Positions 12,747 to 22,713 of a stretch of 64,000 bases of DNA are shown here, piece after piece. Below the pieces are notes generated by a model. It was not told where the DNA came from and made no database searches. It saw nothing but the letters and a program-made list of their open reading frames with translations. Position numbers and translations under genes: made by a program. This DNA comes from Pseudisothecium myosuroides (taxonomy: Eukaryota > Streptophyta > Bryopsida > Hypnales > Lembophyllaceae): positions 28,830,245 through 28,894,244 of the forward strand of contig OX637289.1 in the NCBI GenBank assembly GCA_951799445.1, read 5' to 3'. Numbering within the stretch: position 1 is the stretch's first letter; every line of letters begins with the position of its first letter.

Positions 12747-13273
12747 AAATGACTGTCTCCATAGGCGTCACCTATATTGGTACCCATATCCGTTATTTTC
12801 AATCAGCATGTCCATTGGTATTCGTCCCATGACTGACTTGTGTGGAAAAACGACGGTCATGGGTGACAATTGCAACGGTTTTGAATGCCAATGGGCTTGG
12901 AAATGCGTGCAATGTTTAATGGTATACAGTGACTAGCTCTGTGACTGACAAAATGAATGTGGTGGAAGTGGGGGCGGTTTTGTGTAATTTCAGTGGCGGC
13001 TTTGGGGCAAACTTCCTCATTAAAGGAAGCAATCTCCAGTGATCTTGTAATTAGTGGAGGCAAGTATGGGGTTCATTGGAGCAGTCTATCATGAATTAAC
13101 ATTCATAATTAGAAGCTTCAAGTGGCGGCTTTGAAAGAACAAGATACAGTATAAGGTGCACCGCATAAACAACCCAATTGCAAATTCAAGCTTCATCGAA
13201 TTAAGGAGAATTCTTACATTGCAACTACAATTCATTTAGTGAGACTTTGAGCATTGGTGTTTGTTGAGTGACC

Positions 13274-15649
13274 ATGTCCAATTTTAGAGAGCATTACATG
13301 GACAACAATGAGTGTGTGTCTGAAACATGGGTAGAAGGAAGCAGTGACTGTGTGCCTGAAAGTTGGGCGCCAGAGTTGCAATCCGGTGGAGGGTTGGGCG
13401 CGAGTGTCTGGTCTTCCTACTCTGATCGGAGCAGAGGTGAGACTAGCCGGCAAGACACTTACCGCATTTGCAAGCCAGTACCAACGCATGGAGGAGGAAA
13501 TAATTTCGGCAGGGAGGGTTCTTTGACAGCCAACTTCGGCGACTGGCGGGGAGGAGTACAACAGCCGACCTGGTCCTCCGATGGATTCAGAACAGTGCTA
13601 GGAGGGGAGCAGACTGGACTGCCGACCGGGGAGCAGACTGCAGTCATGTACGCCGACTGCAGCAACGGTCTTCGGAGCGAGCAAGGGCTGCCGAGGGCGG
13701 CGACTGCTCCAGCTGCAACCTTCGACGAGATGGCTACAACAACGGGACCTGCAACGACAGGGAGGCGCAACAAGAAGAGAAGCAAGACTGGCACATGGAC
13801 TGACCAACAGTTGGTAGCCGCTGTGGCTGCGGTGGACAGTGGTTGCCAGATCGCTGCTGCAGCAAGAAATATTGGAATACCTGCATCGTCTCTAAGGGAC
13901 CACTTCCATGGGAGAACAATAAAACGGAAGAAAGGACGTCAAGGAGTGCTCACACGAGAGGAGGAGGATGCACTTGTGAAATGGATGATGGAAATGCAAG
14001 ATCACGCGCATCCCATATCCATCTTAGAGCTACGGAGGAAGGTTGCAGAGATTACTCAAGAAAGGTGGACACCCTTCAAAGACGGCTTACCAGGAAGAGG
14101 ATGGCTACGATGGTTTTGCAACCGCCACCCAGAGCTCACGCTAAGATCTCCACAAGGCTTGGAGGAGGGGCGTGCAAGAGGACTGAATCCCAACAGTGTA
14201 GCATCCTTGTATGAGAACCTGCGGCTAGCATACGAGCAACAAAAATATTCACCCTCCCACATCTGGAATGCTGACAAATCAGGAGCACAAGCAGGCAGGG
14301 GTGGAGGTGGCACTCTCGTTTTTGCAAGGCGTGGAAGCAGATCAGTCCATAGCACAATACCAAACAGTAAGGAGCACCTCACCGTTCTCTCATGCGTGAA
14401 TGCATTTGGTCAATACATTCCAAACTTTTATATTTTTAGAGGTAAACGAGCGCTCCGTAATTACATAATCAGATGTGAGCCTCAAGCTAGCATGGCCATG
14501 CAACCAAACGGTTGGATGACGGCGTTCTTATTTTCTAATTGGATCTCTCGTTTCATTGCTATCCTGCAAGAGAGATATGGCATTTCACACGAAAATAGAC
14601 ATCTACTGCTTCTAGATGGCCACGGTTCGCATGTCACACTTGAGGTTGTCCAAATGGCTAAATCACAAGGCCTGGACATCATCACCTTACCTAGCCACAC
14701 TAGCCACAGATTACAGCCACTAGATGTCAGTATTTTTAAACCATTCAAGGCAGCATTCCGAGCATGTAGAGATAGATGGACCATTCAAAACAAAGGACAA
14801 GGTGCAAGGAAAGAAGAGTTGGCAGAGTGGGTGTCCATGGGGTTGCAGAAGGCACTTACAGTAGCAAAAATCATGAAAGGCTTCTCTGCCACAGGGATCT
14901 GGCCGCTCCAACCATCTGCCATGGATCCATTCATGCAACCCAGTGTATGCTACGTTGAACCTACAGTAGAAGAAGAAGATGAATCAGAAGAGGAAGAGGT
15001 GGCCCAAAACAATACACAAGCAACTGATGACTTGATCCCAGAAACTCAACTTGCTGGGGACCAGTATATCGTAGAGGCGCAGTCAGATAGCGACCACAGT
15101 TCTGATGAAAGCACAGACAGTGATGGAGAAGTGACTGAAACTGCAACTCGGCGCAACTTGTTCCCCTTGCCGCAAGTTGAACGTCCTCCTCGTAGACAAA
15201 CACAACGTGGAGAGCCGCTCATCGATTATTCAAAATCTATTATAATGACCTCTGAGGATTACATCGCAGCTATGACGGCTAAGGCAGAGAGAAAAGAAGC
15301 TGTGGCAAGAGAGCGAGCGGAGCGTAAGGTCCAAGCAGAGCAGCGCAAGGCAAAGCGTGAAGAGGAGAAGGTGCGCAAAGAAGCTGACAAGCTATTGCGG
15401 CGAATTCAAACGGAGCGGAAGAAGGCTGAGCGCGAACGGGAGAAAGCGCGTAAAGCTGCAGAGCGGGAGAAAGCGCGGAGGGGATTCGATGCCGGACTGA
15501 GGAGGCGTGGACGTGGCAGCACAACGGCCGGCGAGATTGGAGGCGCAACTGAGCTGGGGCGGATTGGCAACAACGGAGGCGACGGAGCAAACGGCTCCTC
15601 CAACGGCCGAGGGGCAACGGCTACTGCGGGTGGAGGCTCCCACAGCTAA
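13274..15649 (+). CDS. Pogo/Tigger-type DDE (DDD) transposase
   Basis: A single frame of 791 codons with no intron needed. The first in-frame ATG at 13274 is chosen as the start; an upstream GTG at 13268 is unlikely in a eukaryote. Residues 1-155 form a Gly/Ser/Thr-rich leader without a recognisable domain. Residues about 165-215 resemble a psq-type helix-turn-helix (TWTDQQLVAAV ... GIPASSLRDH), and 220-290 a CENP-B-type helix-turn-helix (basic KRKKGRQGVL, then GRGWLRWFCNRHP). The catalytic core has three Asp residues: D334 in WNADKSG, D448 in LLLDGHGSH and D484 in LQPLDVSIFKP, spaced as in pogo-like DDE_1 enzymes. The C-terminus has an acidic stretch (about 561-577) and a very charged, probably coiled-coil segment (about 670-740), then a Gly-rich tail. 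It should act in the nucleus, binding the terminal repeats and cutting and joining at TA. No disabling change is visible. Confidence 0.9.
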   Translation: MSNFREHYMDNNECVSETWVEGSSDCVPESWAPELQSGGGLGASVWSSYSDRSRGETSRQDTYRICKPVPTHGGGNNFGREGSLTANFGDWRGGVQQPTWSSDGFRTVLGGEQTGLPTGEQTAVMYADCSNGLRSEQGLPRAATAPAATFDEMATTTGPATTGRRNKKRSKTGTWTDQQLVAAVAAVDSGCQIAAAARNIGIPASSLRDHFHGRTIKRKKGRQGVLTREEEDALVKWMMEMQDHAHPISILELRRKVAEITQERWTPFKDGLPGRGWLRWFCNRHPELTLRSPQGLEEGRARGLNPNSVASLYENLRLAYEQQKYSPSHIWNADKSGAQAGRGGGGTLVFARRGSRSVHSTIPNSKEHLTVLSCVNAFGQYIPNFYIFRGKRALRNYIIRCEPQASMAMQPNGWMTAFLFSNWISRFIAILQERYGISHENRHLLLLDGHGSHVTLEVVQMAKSQGLDIITLPSHTSHRLQPLDVSIFKPFKAAFRACRDRWTIQNKGQGARKEELAEWVSMGLQKALTVAKIMKGFSATGIWPLQPSAMDPFMQPSVCYVEPTVEEEDESEEEEVAQNNTQATDDLIPETQLAGDQYIVEAQSDSDHSSDESTDSDGEVTETATRRNLFPLPQVERPPRRQTQRGEPLIDYSKSIIMTSEDYIAAMTAKAERKEAVARERAERKVQAEQRKAKREEEKVRKEADKLLRRIQTERKKAEREREKARKAAEREKARRGFDAGLRRRGRGSTTAGEIGGATELGRIGNNGGDGANGSSNGRGATATAGGGSHS

Positions 15650-16118
15650 GGGACTTGCGGTCTTCGGAGGTGGGGCCCCTAGCTTCGGTGTCAGGATTAC
15701 CTCCATCGGCGGCAGGGTCTGTACGTTTGGCAGGGTAGCGCAGCTGCCGGCATTCAGACTGCATCCAACGCCCACCACATGTGTAGGAGGGCAGTTTTAT
15801 TAAAATCCAAGCGTGGTTCTTTTAGATCACTTGTAGTGCATGAAGGTACCTTGGTAGTCTATTAATGCACCTATTCAGGCCAGTATTAGAGACATGTCGC
15901 TGTAGTCATAACTTCACTCTAGCTCTGCTACAGCATCTCCTAGAAGCAAGTATAGTTTTTTCTTGAATTAGCATTTTGGAAAATCTGTGTGACCACATGC
16001 TTGTCACTGGAACTCATTGGTTCATACCAATATTTTTTATTTCTTCTTGCTAATTCGAGAATATTTTTTTCAAGTTCCATCAAGCGGTTTTCATGCTATC
16101 AATTGCTTAAACTCATGG
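15650..16118. other. 3' untranslated region of the Tigger element
   Basis: Non-coding sequence between the transposase stop and the right terminal repeat. GC content falls from coding-like values near 15750 to AT-rich values near 16000, and a polyadenylation signal could lie there. No further frame of note. Confidence 0.5.
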
Positions 16119-16136
16119 TTATGGGTGCTCCTACCT
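16119..16136 (-). repeat. Tigger right terminal inverted repeat
   Basis: The exact complement of 12729-12746. Its last T plus the TA duplication and the next A form the TTAA into which element D inserted. Confidence 0.85.
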
Positions 16137-16139
16137 TAA

Positions 16140-17065
16140 CCCCTAAAGTTCCTTGACTATGTTTTCACCAAAAACGCTCCATAACTGCCATTTCTAGTAC
16201 AAGTACCAAATTTTTGAAAAAAACACATTTTCAAACACATGTAACCATATGATCTTATAGTATGCTAGTTTTAAAAGATGTGGAAAAAAATTCAAAATTT
16301 TCCACCATGTGGATTGCAAGATATTAGCATTTGAATTGGGAGAAATCCTTTTTTTGTCCATGCAAAAAACATGGCAGCTGCACTTCACAAGGTCACATTT
16401 GTATGAAAAAATGTCCAAAATGATAGTGCTTGTTTGAATTCTTTTTCCTAAACAAGTTGGCTACATGCTTAAAATTTTTCAAATCATTTGGAATTGTTCA
16501 ACATATAGAAAAAAAATAGTAAGTAGAAAGAAGTAGAGAATGATTCAAAATACAAAATTGTTAAGAATTTACTTATGGAATTGAAAAATGTCAGTCCCAA
16601 TGGTTGTAATGTTTTTATGAACAATCTACATCTTATTATTTTATTTTTTTCAGAAAATATTGAAACTTAAGTGAAATAATTAACTTCAAAGTTTATTTTA
16701 GAATAAAGAATCCATAACTACCCGCAAACTAAAATTCCTTATAACTTTTGACTCATTGACTAAAATGGAATGATTCAAAGCTTTCCACGTGTATATAAAT
16801 CTAAAAAAACAATTTCAAATTTTTGTTTATGAAAAAAGTGATTTTTTCTGATCTGCCTAGATTGCCCAAGTTGGGAAACAAACAACATATTGAGCCATAA
16901 CTTTTGACTCCTATTTCCAAATGTCATGAACTTTAGTGCATATGAAAGATATTCCTGGTCCCCAACTTTCACTAAAATTTCATCCTAGAATATGCAAATT
17001 TCTGGTCACTAATACTTGCCCAAAATTGCTATGTTGCAAAAAATAACAAGCTAGTCCTTTAGGGG
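16140..17065. mobile_element. TTAA-flanked element, copy D
   Basis: TTAA lies at 16136-16139 and 17066-17069. The ends are CCCCTAAAG at left and CTTTAGGGG at right. At 926 bp it is a close relative of copies A and C, with collinear similarity throughout. It sits exactly on the right border of the Tigger element, so it inserted after Tigger. It is non-coding. Confidence 0.85.
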
Positions 17066-17069
17066 TTAA

Positions 17070-18842
17070 AATGTTATACCTTGTCCAAGGAGGTACTAGT
17101 CCTCTGTCTAGGCATTGCTCTTCGTCCTTCGAACTCCTAACAATGTACAAAAAAATCTCCTTGCATGAACACAACAATGATAGTCTAAGGATTATTCAAC
17201 TTGACCACCAAAAAGGCCGTCATGTCAAACACATTACTAATAAAAGAACGAGATTGTGGAGTACTTGAATGTGTATGATATAGATCATGAAGACCATTCA
17301 ATTCCACTACAATAAAAAGAATCTAACATACAAAACATTTTTCCTATTCTGTCGAAGTTTGTTAGATCATAAATGAAGAAGTGTGGTCCATGTCCTCTTT
17401 AGTTCTTATGTTGTCAATACATACAACAGTAAAGAGCCCAAATAAGTGGCTTTTGCATCGAAGTAGCTAAGACCTACACTAAAAAGGCTTTTGAATGAAT
17501 ACAATGAATTCCAAAAACAAAAACAAAAACACAAGCTCATTTGCTTGACCCTTGAAGTTCCATTTTTATATTGGGGGACAAAATGGATTTAGGGTAGTCT
17601 CCTACGTTCTCAATGTTGATCATGATTTTCTAGAAACTTTTTTCAAAGATAGGAAAACACATCAACTTTCTATAAATGTGATTTTTATTTCAATCAGTGC
17701 CTACAAGCTAAAGTTATGCCACCATGAGCTAAAATTGGCAATTGTTGGGCAACACAAAAAATTCAAAGAAAATGAGGATAAATTTTTTGAATTGTTGTTT
17801 TTTATAGAAAATATTTTTATCTACTTCAAAAAAATTGATTCATTCTATTTAAACTGGTAATGAGAGAGCTATGGACAATCTTTTTTGTTTGAGGGGGGGT
17901 GCAATCTAGATATGTTCTTGAAAAATTAACTTATAGTATTTCTATTTTGATGCGATTTTTATAATTCTTCCAAAGAAATTGTTTAATACAATCAAGTGTG
18001 CTTTGCAAAACAATATCATTACCTGGATTATTGTATTGTAATTTATCTTAGAGCTATAAACAATTTAGATTTTTGTTCGCTCTCGAACATATTTCTACTT
18101 CACAATTTTTTGGAGAATGAAAATGAAGTTTGTTTTCATAAAAATATTCAAATTTGGAAGTGTAGTTCTAAAAGTTTTAGCTAAAAGAATGTTACGCAAG
18201 GGAGGTGCAAAAAGAATGATTTTCTTCACTTCAACCACAAAAATCTTGCAATCCACATAGTCAAAGTTTTTTGAAATGTCCTTCACACGTTTTATACCAT
18301 TGTAGTGCAATTAGTAAATGAACTAGAATCATGTTCATAAATATGTCTATGCAAATGACATTATAAAAATGAAGTTTAGATCGTAACAAATAACAATATG
18401 ATAATCCTTTGAACAGACATAAGAGTTGAATCGGAAAAAAAGTTTCATAACATTGTGTCCTCTCCAATACCTATACAAAAAGTAGTAGTCGTGAATGGCA
18501 AGCGACGATTCAAACTATATTGAACCACAATGAACAGATGCAATTATCTAGTAGAAATTGTGGAAGCAACAAGATTTGACCTTGAACTAAACTAGAGAAG
18601 GAACAAAATGAAAATATAAGATAATACCTCAGTAATTATAGTAAACATAATAGAGTATGAGATTTTATATTTGCAATTACATCCTATCACTATAATCATC
18701 ACTATCCTTAGGTAGGAGGCTCAAACTCCGACCAGGCATTCAAAGTATATGACTCAAAGGTACATTTTGCTTTCTTCAATGTACCAATTATGCACATTTC
18801 AAGAGGTGGTTACTTTTAATGACCATAAACGGCCACTTTTTT
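17070..18842. other. Unassigned interior of composite E
   Basis: AT-rich sequence between element D and the right direct repeat. The longest frame (17552-17860, plus) has Phe/Lys/Ile-rich composition typical of AT-rich non-coding DNA and no motif I recognise. I see no terminal repeats or other structure. Confidence 0.4.
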
Positions 18843-18975
18843 CCAACTTCAAATATTCATAACTAATTCCAAAAAGGTCCAAAAAATATGAAACGACTTG
18901 GGTTAGATGTCAATTGCACTTGTCTTTCAAGGAAAATCTACTGAAAAATATTTCAAGATGTTTTACCTCCCCAAA
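18843..18975 (+). repeat. Direct repeat, right copy
   Basis: Partner of 12486-12613 in the same orientation. It begins 'aacttcaaatattcataac' and shares the long 'gaaacgacttgggttagatg' stretch. It sits just upstream of the IMPL1 fragment. Confidence 0.7.
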
Positions 18976-19272
18976 ATTCATTTTCAGCGCTTAGATGGTC
19001 GCTTTATGGACGTCCTACTTTATCACTATATTGTTCTGGAACTACAAAACACTGTTATACGTAACAAGATACCTGAATTTGGAATGACAGTATGAGCAGT
19101 TCCAATCAATAAATGAAGGCAGCAACAATATGACGAGTATGAAAGGTTGCACCAGAATCTCATTTCAGAGCAAGAATTCACTTCAAATTCTCACCCATAA
19201 AACATTTATTGAGAAACTTATAGTATTCCGATAGAATCAGTGGATGATAACAAGCACTCAAATGAGACGTAC

Positions 19273-19640
19273 CTAGAGGATCTATGCACTACAGATATTC
19301 CAAAGTTGAATCTCCAGTCACGCTTCCCTCTTCTCCAAGAATCTCCAAGAATCAGATGATCTGGAAACCTTTCTCGCACGACTTCTAGAATTGCAAGCTC
19401 TGTTTTATGATCAGTGTTGTCGATTATAGACCCAACATAAGGTTTGCAATTCAGTTTCTTATTATTCAGAGCTAGCAAACCGTTCTTCAAAATGAAGGGA
19501 TAATAAACTCAAATTGAAAGTATAATCAACTGAATACATACACATGAATCAAAAAGTGGACAAAGCAGAGAGATACTGACTCTGTCACAAGGTCGGCCTC
19601 GCCCTTGTAGTCTATATCTCGTGGCTTGTCAACAGTACCA
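19273..19640 (-). pseudogene. IMPL1: Captured fragment of an inositol monophosphatase-like gene (IMPL1 type)
   Basis: Two exon pieces read on the minus strand. The first, about 19640 down to 19581, encodes VDKPRDIDYKGEADLVT and ends at a donor-like GTCAGT. The second, 19416 down to 19273, encodes TDHKTELAILEVVRERFPDH followed by LILGEEG- and CIDPL-type sequence, and ends at a donor-like GTACGT in the conserved IDPLDG motif. This order and spacing match the N-terminal half of plant chloroplast IMPL1, which dephosphorylates myo-inositol or galactose 1-phosphate; EE and DPLD are metal-binding residues of the family. The copy is dead. A 10-bp tandem duplication (19333-19342 and 19343-19352) shifts the frame, the Trp before CIDPL is a TAG (19289-19291), and the acceptor before 19416 reads AA instead of AG. 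The retained intron shows DNA-level capture and not retrocopying. Downstream exons are absent. Confidence 0.75.
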
Positions 19641-20470
19641 GCTCCTTCTCAGTAGCCGTAGGACTAGTGTCAAGTCTGAAAATCTGAAATCTGAAGATCC
19701 CAATGTCAATACTTCTGAGTTCACTCTGAGTTCCCAATGTCAACCGACTTCCACCGATTCTCTCCGAAGCTCACAACGACTCAGACAAGTGCCGCATGCC
19801 CAAGATAGAACAATGTCGAAAAGAGGGAGACAAAACACTCCTCACAGACCTTGAAAAATCAAATCATGAAGTGCAACTGCATGTCTCTCTACAAACCAAT
19901 CTCTCTGCAGATTGATGGTGTGTTAGGAATTTGTGGTGTATCACAAATATTGAAAGCTTTTGTACGTGGCAACTTGTGAACAACCTTGGGAGTCAAAATT
20001 TTGGCAAATTCGGGAATAACATCAATTAGGTAGAGGAAACATTGAATTCAAGCCTCTTTTTTCTTGATTCTTTGCTTGATTTGTCAGAGAATCGTGAATT
20101 GTCAACGAATTCGACCTAAATTTGCCTTCATTGAAGAAGTGGTGTTGTGAGTGAAGAAGGGGGAGCCATTTATGATTACAATTGTGTAGATAGAGTGCTC
20201 TAATTTAGCAAATGTGGGTGACATTAATTTTCCATGCTTCAATTAGGTGCCACGAATTCAATTCATTGCTTCCTTGTGCTCATCAAATCAAATTTTTGGT
20301 CAAATTATGGACTTTGAAGATTTTTGTAGTCAAAGAAGCAATTGACGTCATTGGCAAATTTGCCAAATTTTCGCATCAAATGTCAGTGTGTAGTTTCTTG
20401 CAGACAAATTTTTACTTTGAATTTCAAGAATTAAAGCTTCAATTGCCAGAATTTGGCAAATTTTTGGTGC
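19641..20470. other. Interval beside the IMPL1 fragment
   Basis: The first 210 bp are less AT-rich than the surroundings and contain small tandem duplications ('aatctgaaatctgaa', 'tgagttcactctgagttc'). They could be an upstream captured exon or untranslated region, but no homology is clear. From 19860 onward the sequence is anonymous and AT-rich. Confidence 0.35.
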
Positions 20471-20474
20471 ATTG

Positions 20475-20760
20475 AAGGGGGCGCGGCAGGCACGGCTCAT
20501 AGCACAGGCACAGCCCGCAGCACAGGGGCGGCCCGGCAGCCCCTGCACCCCCTCCTGCGACTAAAGGTGGGCGCCCCCCAGCCTTTGTGACCAGGGGTTG
20601 CCCAACCAGGCGGGGGGTTGGGGTTATTAAGGCAAGGAGTTGGGGGACGAGGGTTGGGAACAAGGGCTGGGGACGAGGGTTGGAAACAGGGTCTGGGAAC
20701 GGAGGTTGGGGACAGGGGCTTCACCCGCTGCCCACCCTAGCTTCCACCTCCTTCCCGCTT
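20475..20760. repeat. GC-rich island with minisatellite
   Basis: A roughly 280-bp strongly GC-rich block stands out in very AT-rich DNA. From about 20636 to 20730 it is a degenerate tandem array of 14-16-bp units such as GGGGACGAGGGTTGG, GGAACAAGGGCTGG and GGAACGGAGGTTGG. Reading frames across it are by-products of the repeat. The G-runs on the plus strand could support G-quadruplex formation. Confidence 0.75.
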
Positions 20761-20988
20761 CACCTGCCCTCCTCCAAAGTCAAGAAAATAGTAATAGCCC
20801 AGCCTGTCCCAAATTTTTGTTCCTAAAAAAATGTCCGTAACTTCTTCATACAGAATCCGATTGAAATAAAAATTACATATCCACGAAGCTCTCGGGAAAG
20901 TACACAACCTCAAAAAATCTCAAAAAATCTCACTTCAAATTGAGACAATAGGAACCTACCCGGACCCAATTTGTCCTTTAGGGGTTAA

Positions 20989-21737
20989 AGGATTGACCGG
21001 CCCTTCTAACCAACGTTGGTGGCCATGACTCCTCTTTATAGGCCTAACCATACAAAAGTATTGATCGTTGTTTAGACCTTCAAAACACCCTTCTGGAACT
21101 CGCTTTTTCTTTAAGAACAAACCATCTTCCTATTGACTTTGCTTTGGTGAGGGAAATAAATTTCTTGTCTTGATTTTTGTTTCTTCAATTGATTTGTGTT
21201 TTGTATGCTTGTATGGTGGCTTCCTTCCTTTCTTGTCTCTTCTTCTTCTTCTTCTTCTTCTTCTTCTTCTTCTTCGGCAAATTGTTTAATTTTAGTTCTT
21301 AAAATTACACTACAATTTACCATGTGTAGGTTATGCTAGATGTTTAAAACATGTCATGGTATGGTTTTTTGTCTATTAACCATTAATGATTAGATCTTTA
21401 CTTACCTATTCCCCATAGTATATGATATACCCCAATGTCTTCAAAGCACATATTTGGTAATGGTATATACATGTATCCATTTCCTAGCATTGATATTTCA
21501 ATATGAATTAAATTTAAAATTCCTAAAGTGGCTATATTTCAATATTTCAATATTTTCATACTTTTACTAATTTTTATTTGGCATTAGAAGTAAACAAATT
21601 CTCTATGGCTTTGTCTCATTTGAGAAATTTACCTATAATGTCCCTTCTCTGCATATGACTTTCAAATTTCTCATCAGGCAGGATTTATATTTTATTCTTG
21701 AATATCTATGCAAAATCAAGTTTGATGGGCTAATTCC
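20989..21737. other. Unassigned interval with (TTC)n
   Basis: AT-rich sequence to the right of composite E. A pure TTC microsatellite spans about 21240-21276. The glutamate-rich minus-strand frame over it is created by the microsatellite. Nothing else is recognised. Confidence 0.5.
21240..21276. repeat. (TTC)n microsatellite
   Basis: About twelve uninterrupted TTC units. Confidence 0.95.
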
Positions 21738-22520
21738 CACCCACCCACCCGGCCTTGATGGTTACTTTACTATCCACATTTGCCACTACTTTGGCTGGGA
21801 GTTATTTCCAACTACCCAAATCAATTATTTGGTGTTCTTTTCCCTCCAATTAGGTTTAGCATAAGACGGCCGCCCACATTCTATTTGCCTCACTTCTCGT
21901 GACTTTGGCTGTGGCGGTTCTATCTTGGAGCGATTGATCTCATTTTGTGCTTGTCTCTTGGGCTTCTACCTTGTGGGAAGAATGGCAAAGGTCTCCTAGC
22001 GTTTTGCATCTTTGTAGATTGTGTTTGGATTTTGTTGTGACTATGATGCAATTTACTTTGTGACCTGTTTTACTAGTTCCTGGTTTTGTTTTTGTTGGAT
22101 TTGCGACATAGATAGCAATTGGTTGTTGCTGGAGACACCTCGTGCATCCTCACTGACTTCACATTTGTTTGTGTTGTGTTTGGGACAGGCACAGGTGAGG
22201 CACAACCTTCAAATCCGGTTTTCACAACATGGAATTAGTGCAAGTTTTTGGTTAAACAAGCACATGGACTTATCTTGATAGGATTTTTTATCCTAAGTTT
22301 GATGCTTAGGAATAGACAATGATGGGTGACAAGCACTTCTTGGAGATTACAGTTACTTTACTATTTGTTTGGAGTTCTCTAAGTTTAGCTCTAGGGATAT
22401 CCAAAATTTTCTATTGATGTATTTGTGATGTGATTCACAGTAAGGCAAAAAGTTTAGTGTTGACAAAGGTGAAGCCCTGTTACAGGGGTGTTTCAGTTTA
22501 GTCCCTTCTTCGGCTTAAAA
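21738..22520 (+). repeat. Long direct repeat, copy 1
   Basis: Matches 22943-23790 in the same orientation. Shared landmarks, in order, are the CCCACC run, 'agaatggcaaaggtc', 'gacatagatagcaattgg', 'gtgtttgggac' and 'ggggtgtttcagt'. Only about 420 bp separate the copies. They could be LTRs of a very short element (TRIM type) or a local tandem duplication. No primer-binding site or polypurine tract was seen. Confidence 0.6.
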
Positions 22521-22686
22521 AAAATTTACATTTATTTATGTGCTTGTTTTTTATATTCAAAGCCTTACATGTTTTACCAAAAAATTGTCATTTGATAATT
22601 TATAATTATTTGGTCACATTCCTATTCACAATTTATAAAGTTCTTTTACTTCTTTTACTCCTTATAGATCTTAGATGTCCCTTAAA

Positions 22687-22713
22687 CAATAATAATAATA
22701 ATAATAATAATAA
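22687..22713. repeat. (AAT)n microsatellite
   Basis: Nine AAT units in the spacer between the two long direct repeats. Confidence 0.95.

Larger units (their letters stand above)
12729..16136 (+). mobile_element. Complete pogo/Tigger-like transposon with TA duplication
   Basis: The terminal inverted repeats are AGGTAGGAGCACCCATAA at 12729-12746 and its exact complement at 16119-16136, with weaker pairing for about 8 more bases. TA lies immediately outside each end (12727-12728 and 16137-16138), as expected for Tc1/mariner/pogo insertion. The 3.4-kb element encloses an uninterrupted transposase frame. Exact terminal repeats, an intact catalytic triad and an open frame together suggest a young and possibly autonomous copy. 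Its GC content is clearly higher than the surrounding DNA. Confidence 0.85.
11750..20984. mobile_element. Candidate 9.2-kb TTAA-flanked composite element (E)
   Basis: TTAA occurs at 11746-11749 followed by CCCCTAAAGGACCA. TTAA occurs again at 20985-20988, preceded by TGTCCTTTAGGGG. These are the outward-facing ends of the TTAA family in the correct opposite orientation. The first several hundred bases match the left part of copy F (54208 onward), and the last 100 or so weakly match the right part of F, which supports pairing the two ends. Inside are a Tigger transposon, element D, a 130-bp direct-repeat pair, an IMPL1 gene fragment and a GC-rich minisatellite. An alternative is that the two ends belong to different, partly deleted copies. 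Confidence 0.5.

Noticed and set aside
13268..13273. GTG start two codons upstream of the transposase ATG
   Set aside because: GTG starts are not expected in eukaryotic nuclear genes; ATG 13274 is adjacent and in frame.
13232..15803. Many overlapping frames of 60-128 codons on both strands
   Set aside because: They are shadows of the GC-rich transposase gene in other frames and lack their own motifs.
20439..20840. Pro/Gly/Ala-rich frames across the GC-rich island
   Set aside because: They are translations of the minisatellite and have no independent evidence.
21111..21323. Glu-run-containing minus-strand frame
   Set aside because: The run is the (TTC)n microsatellite read on the opposite strand.
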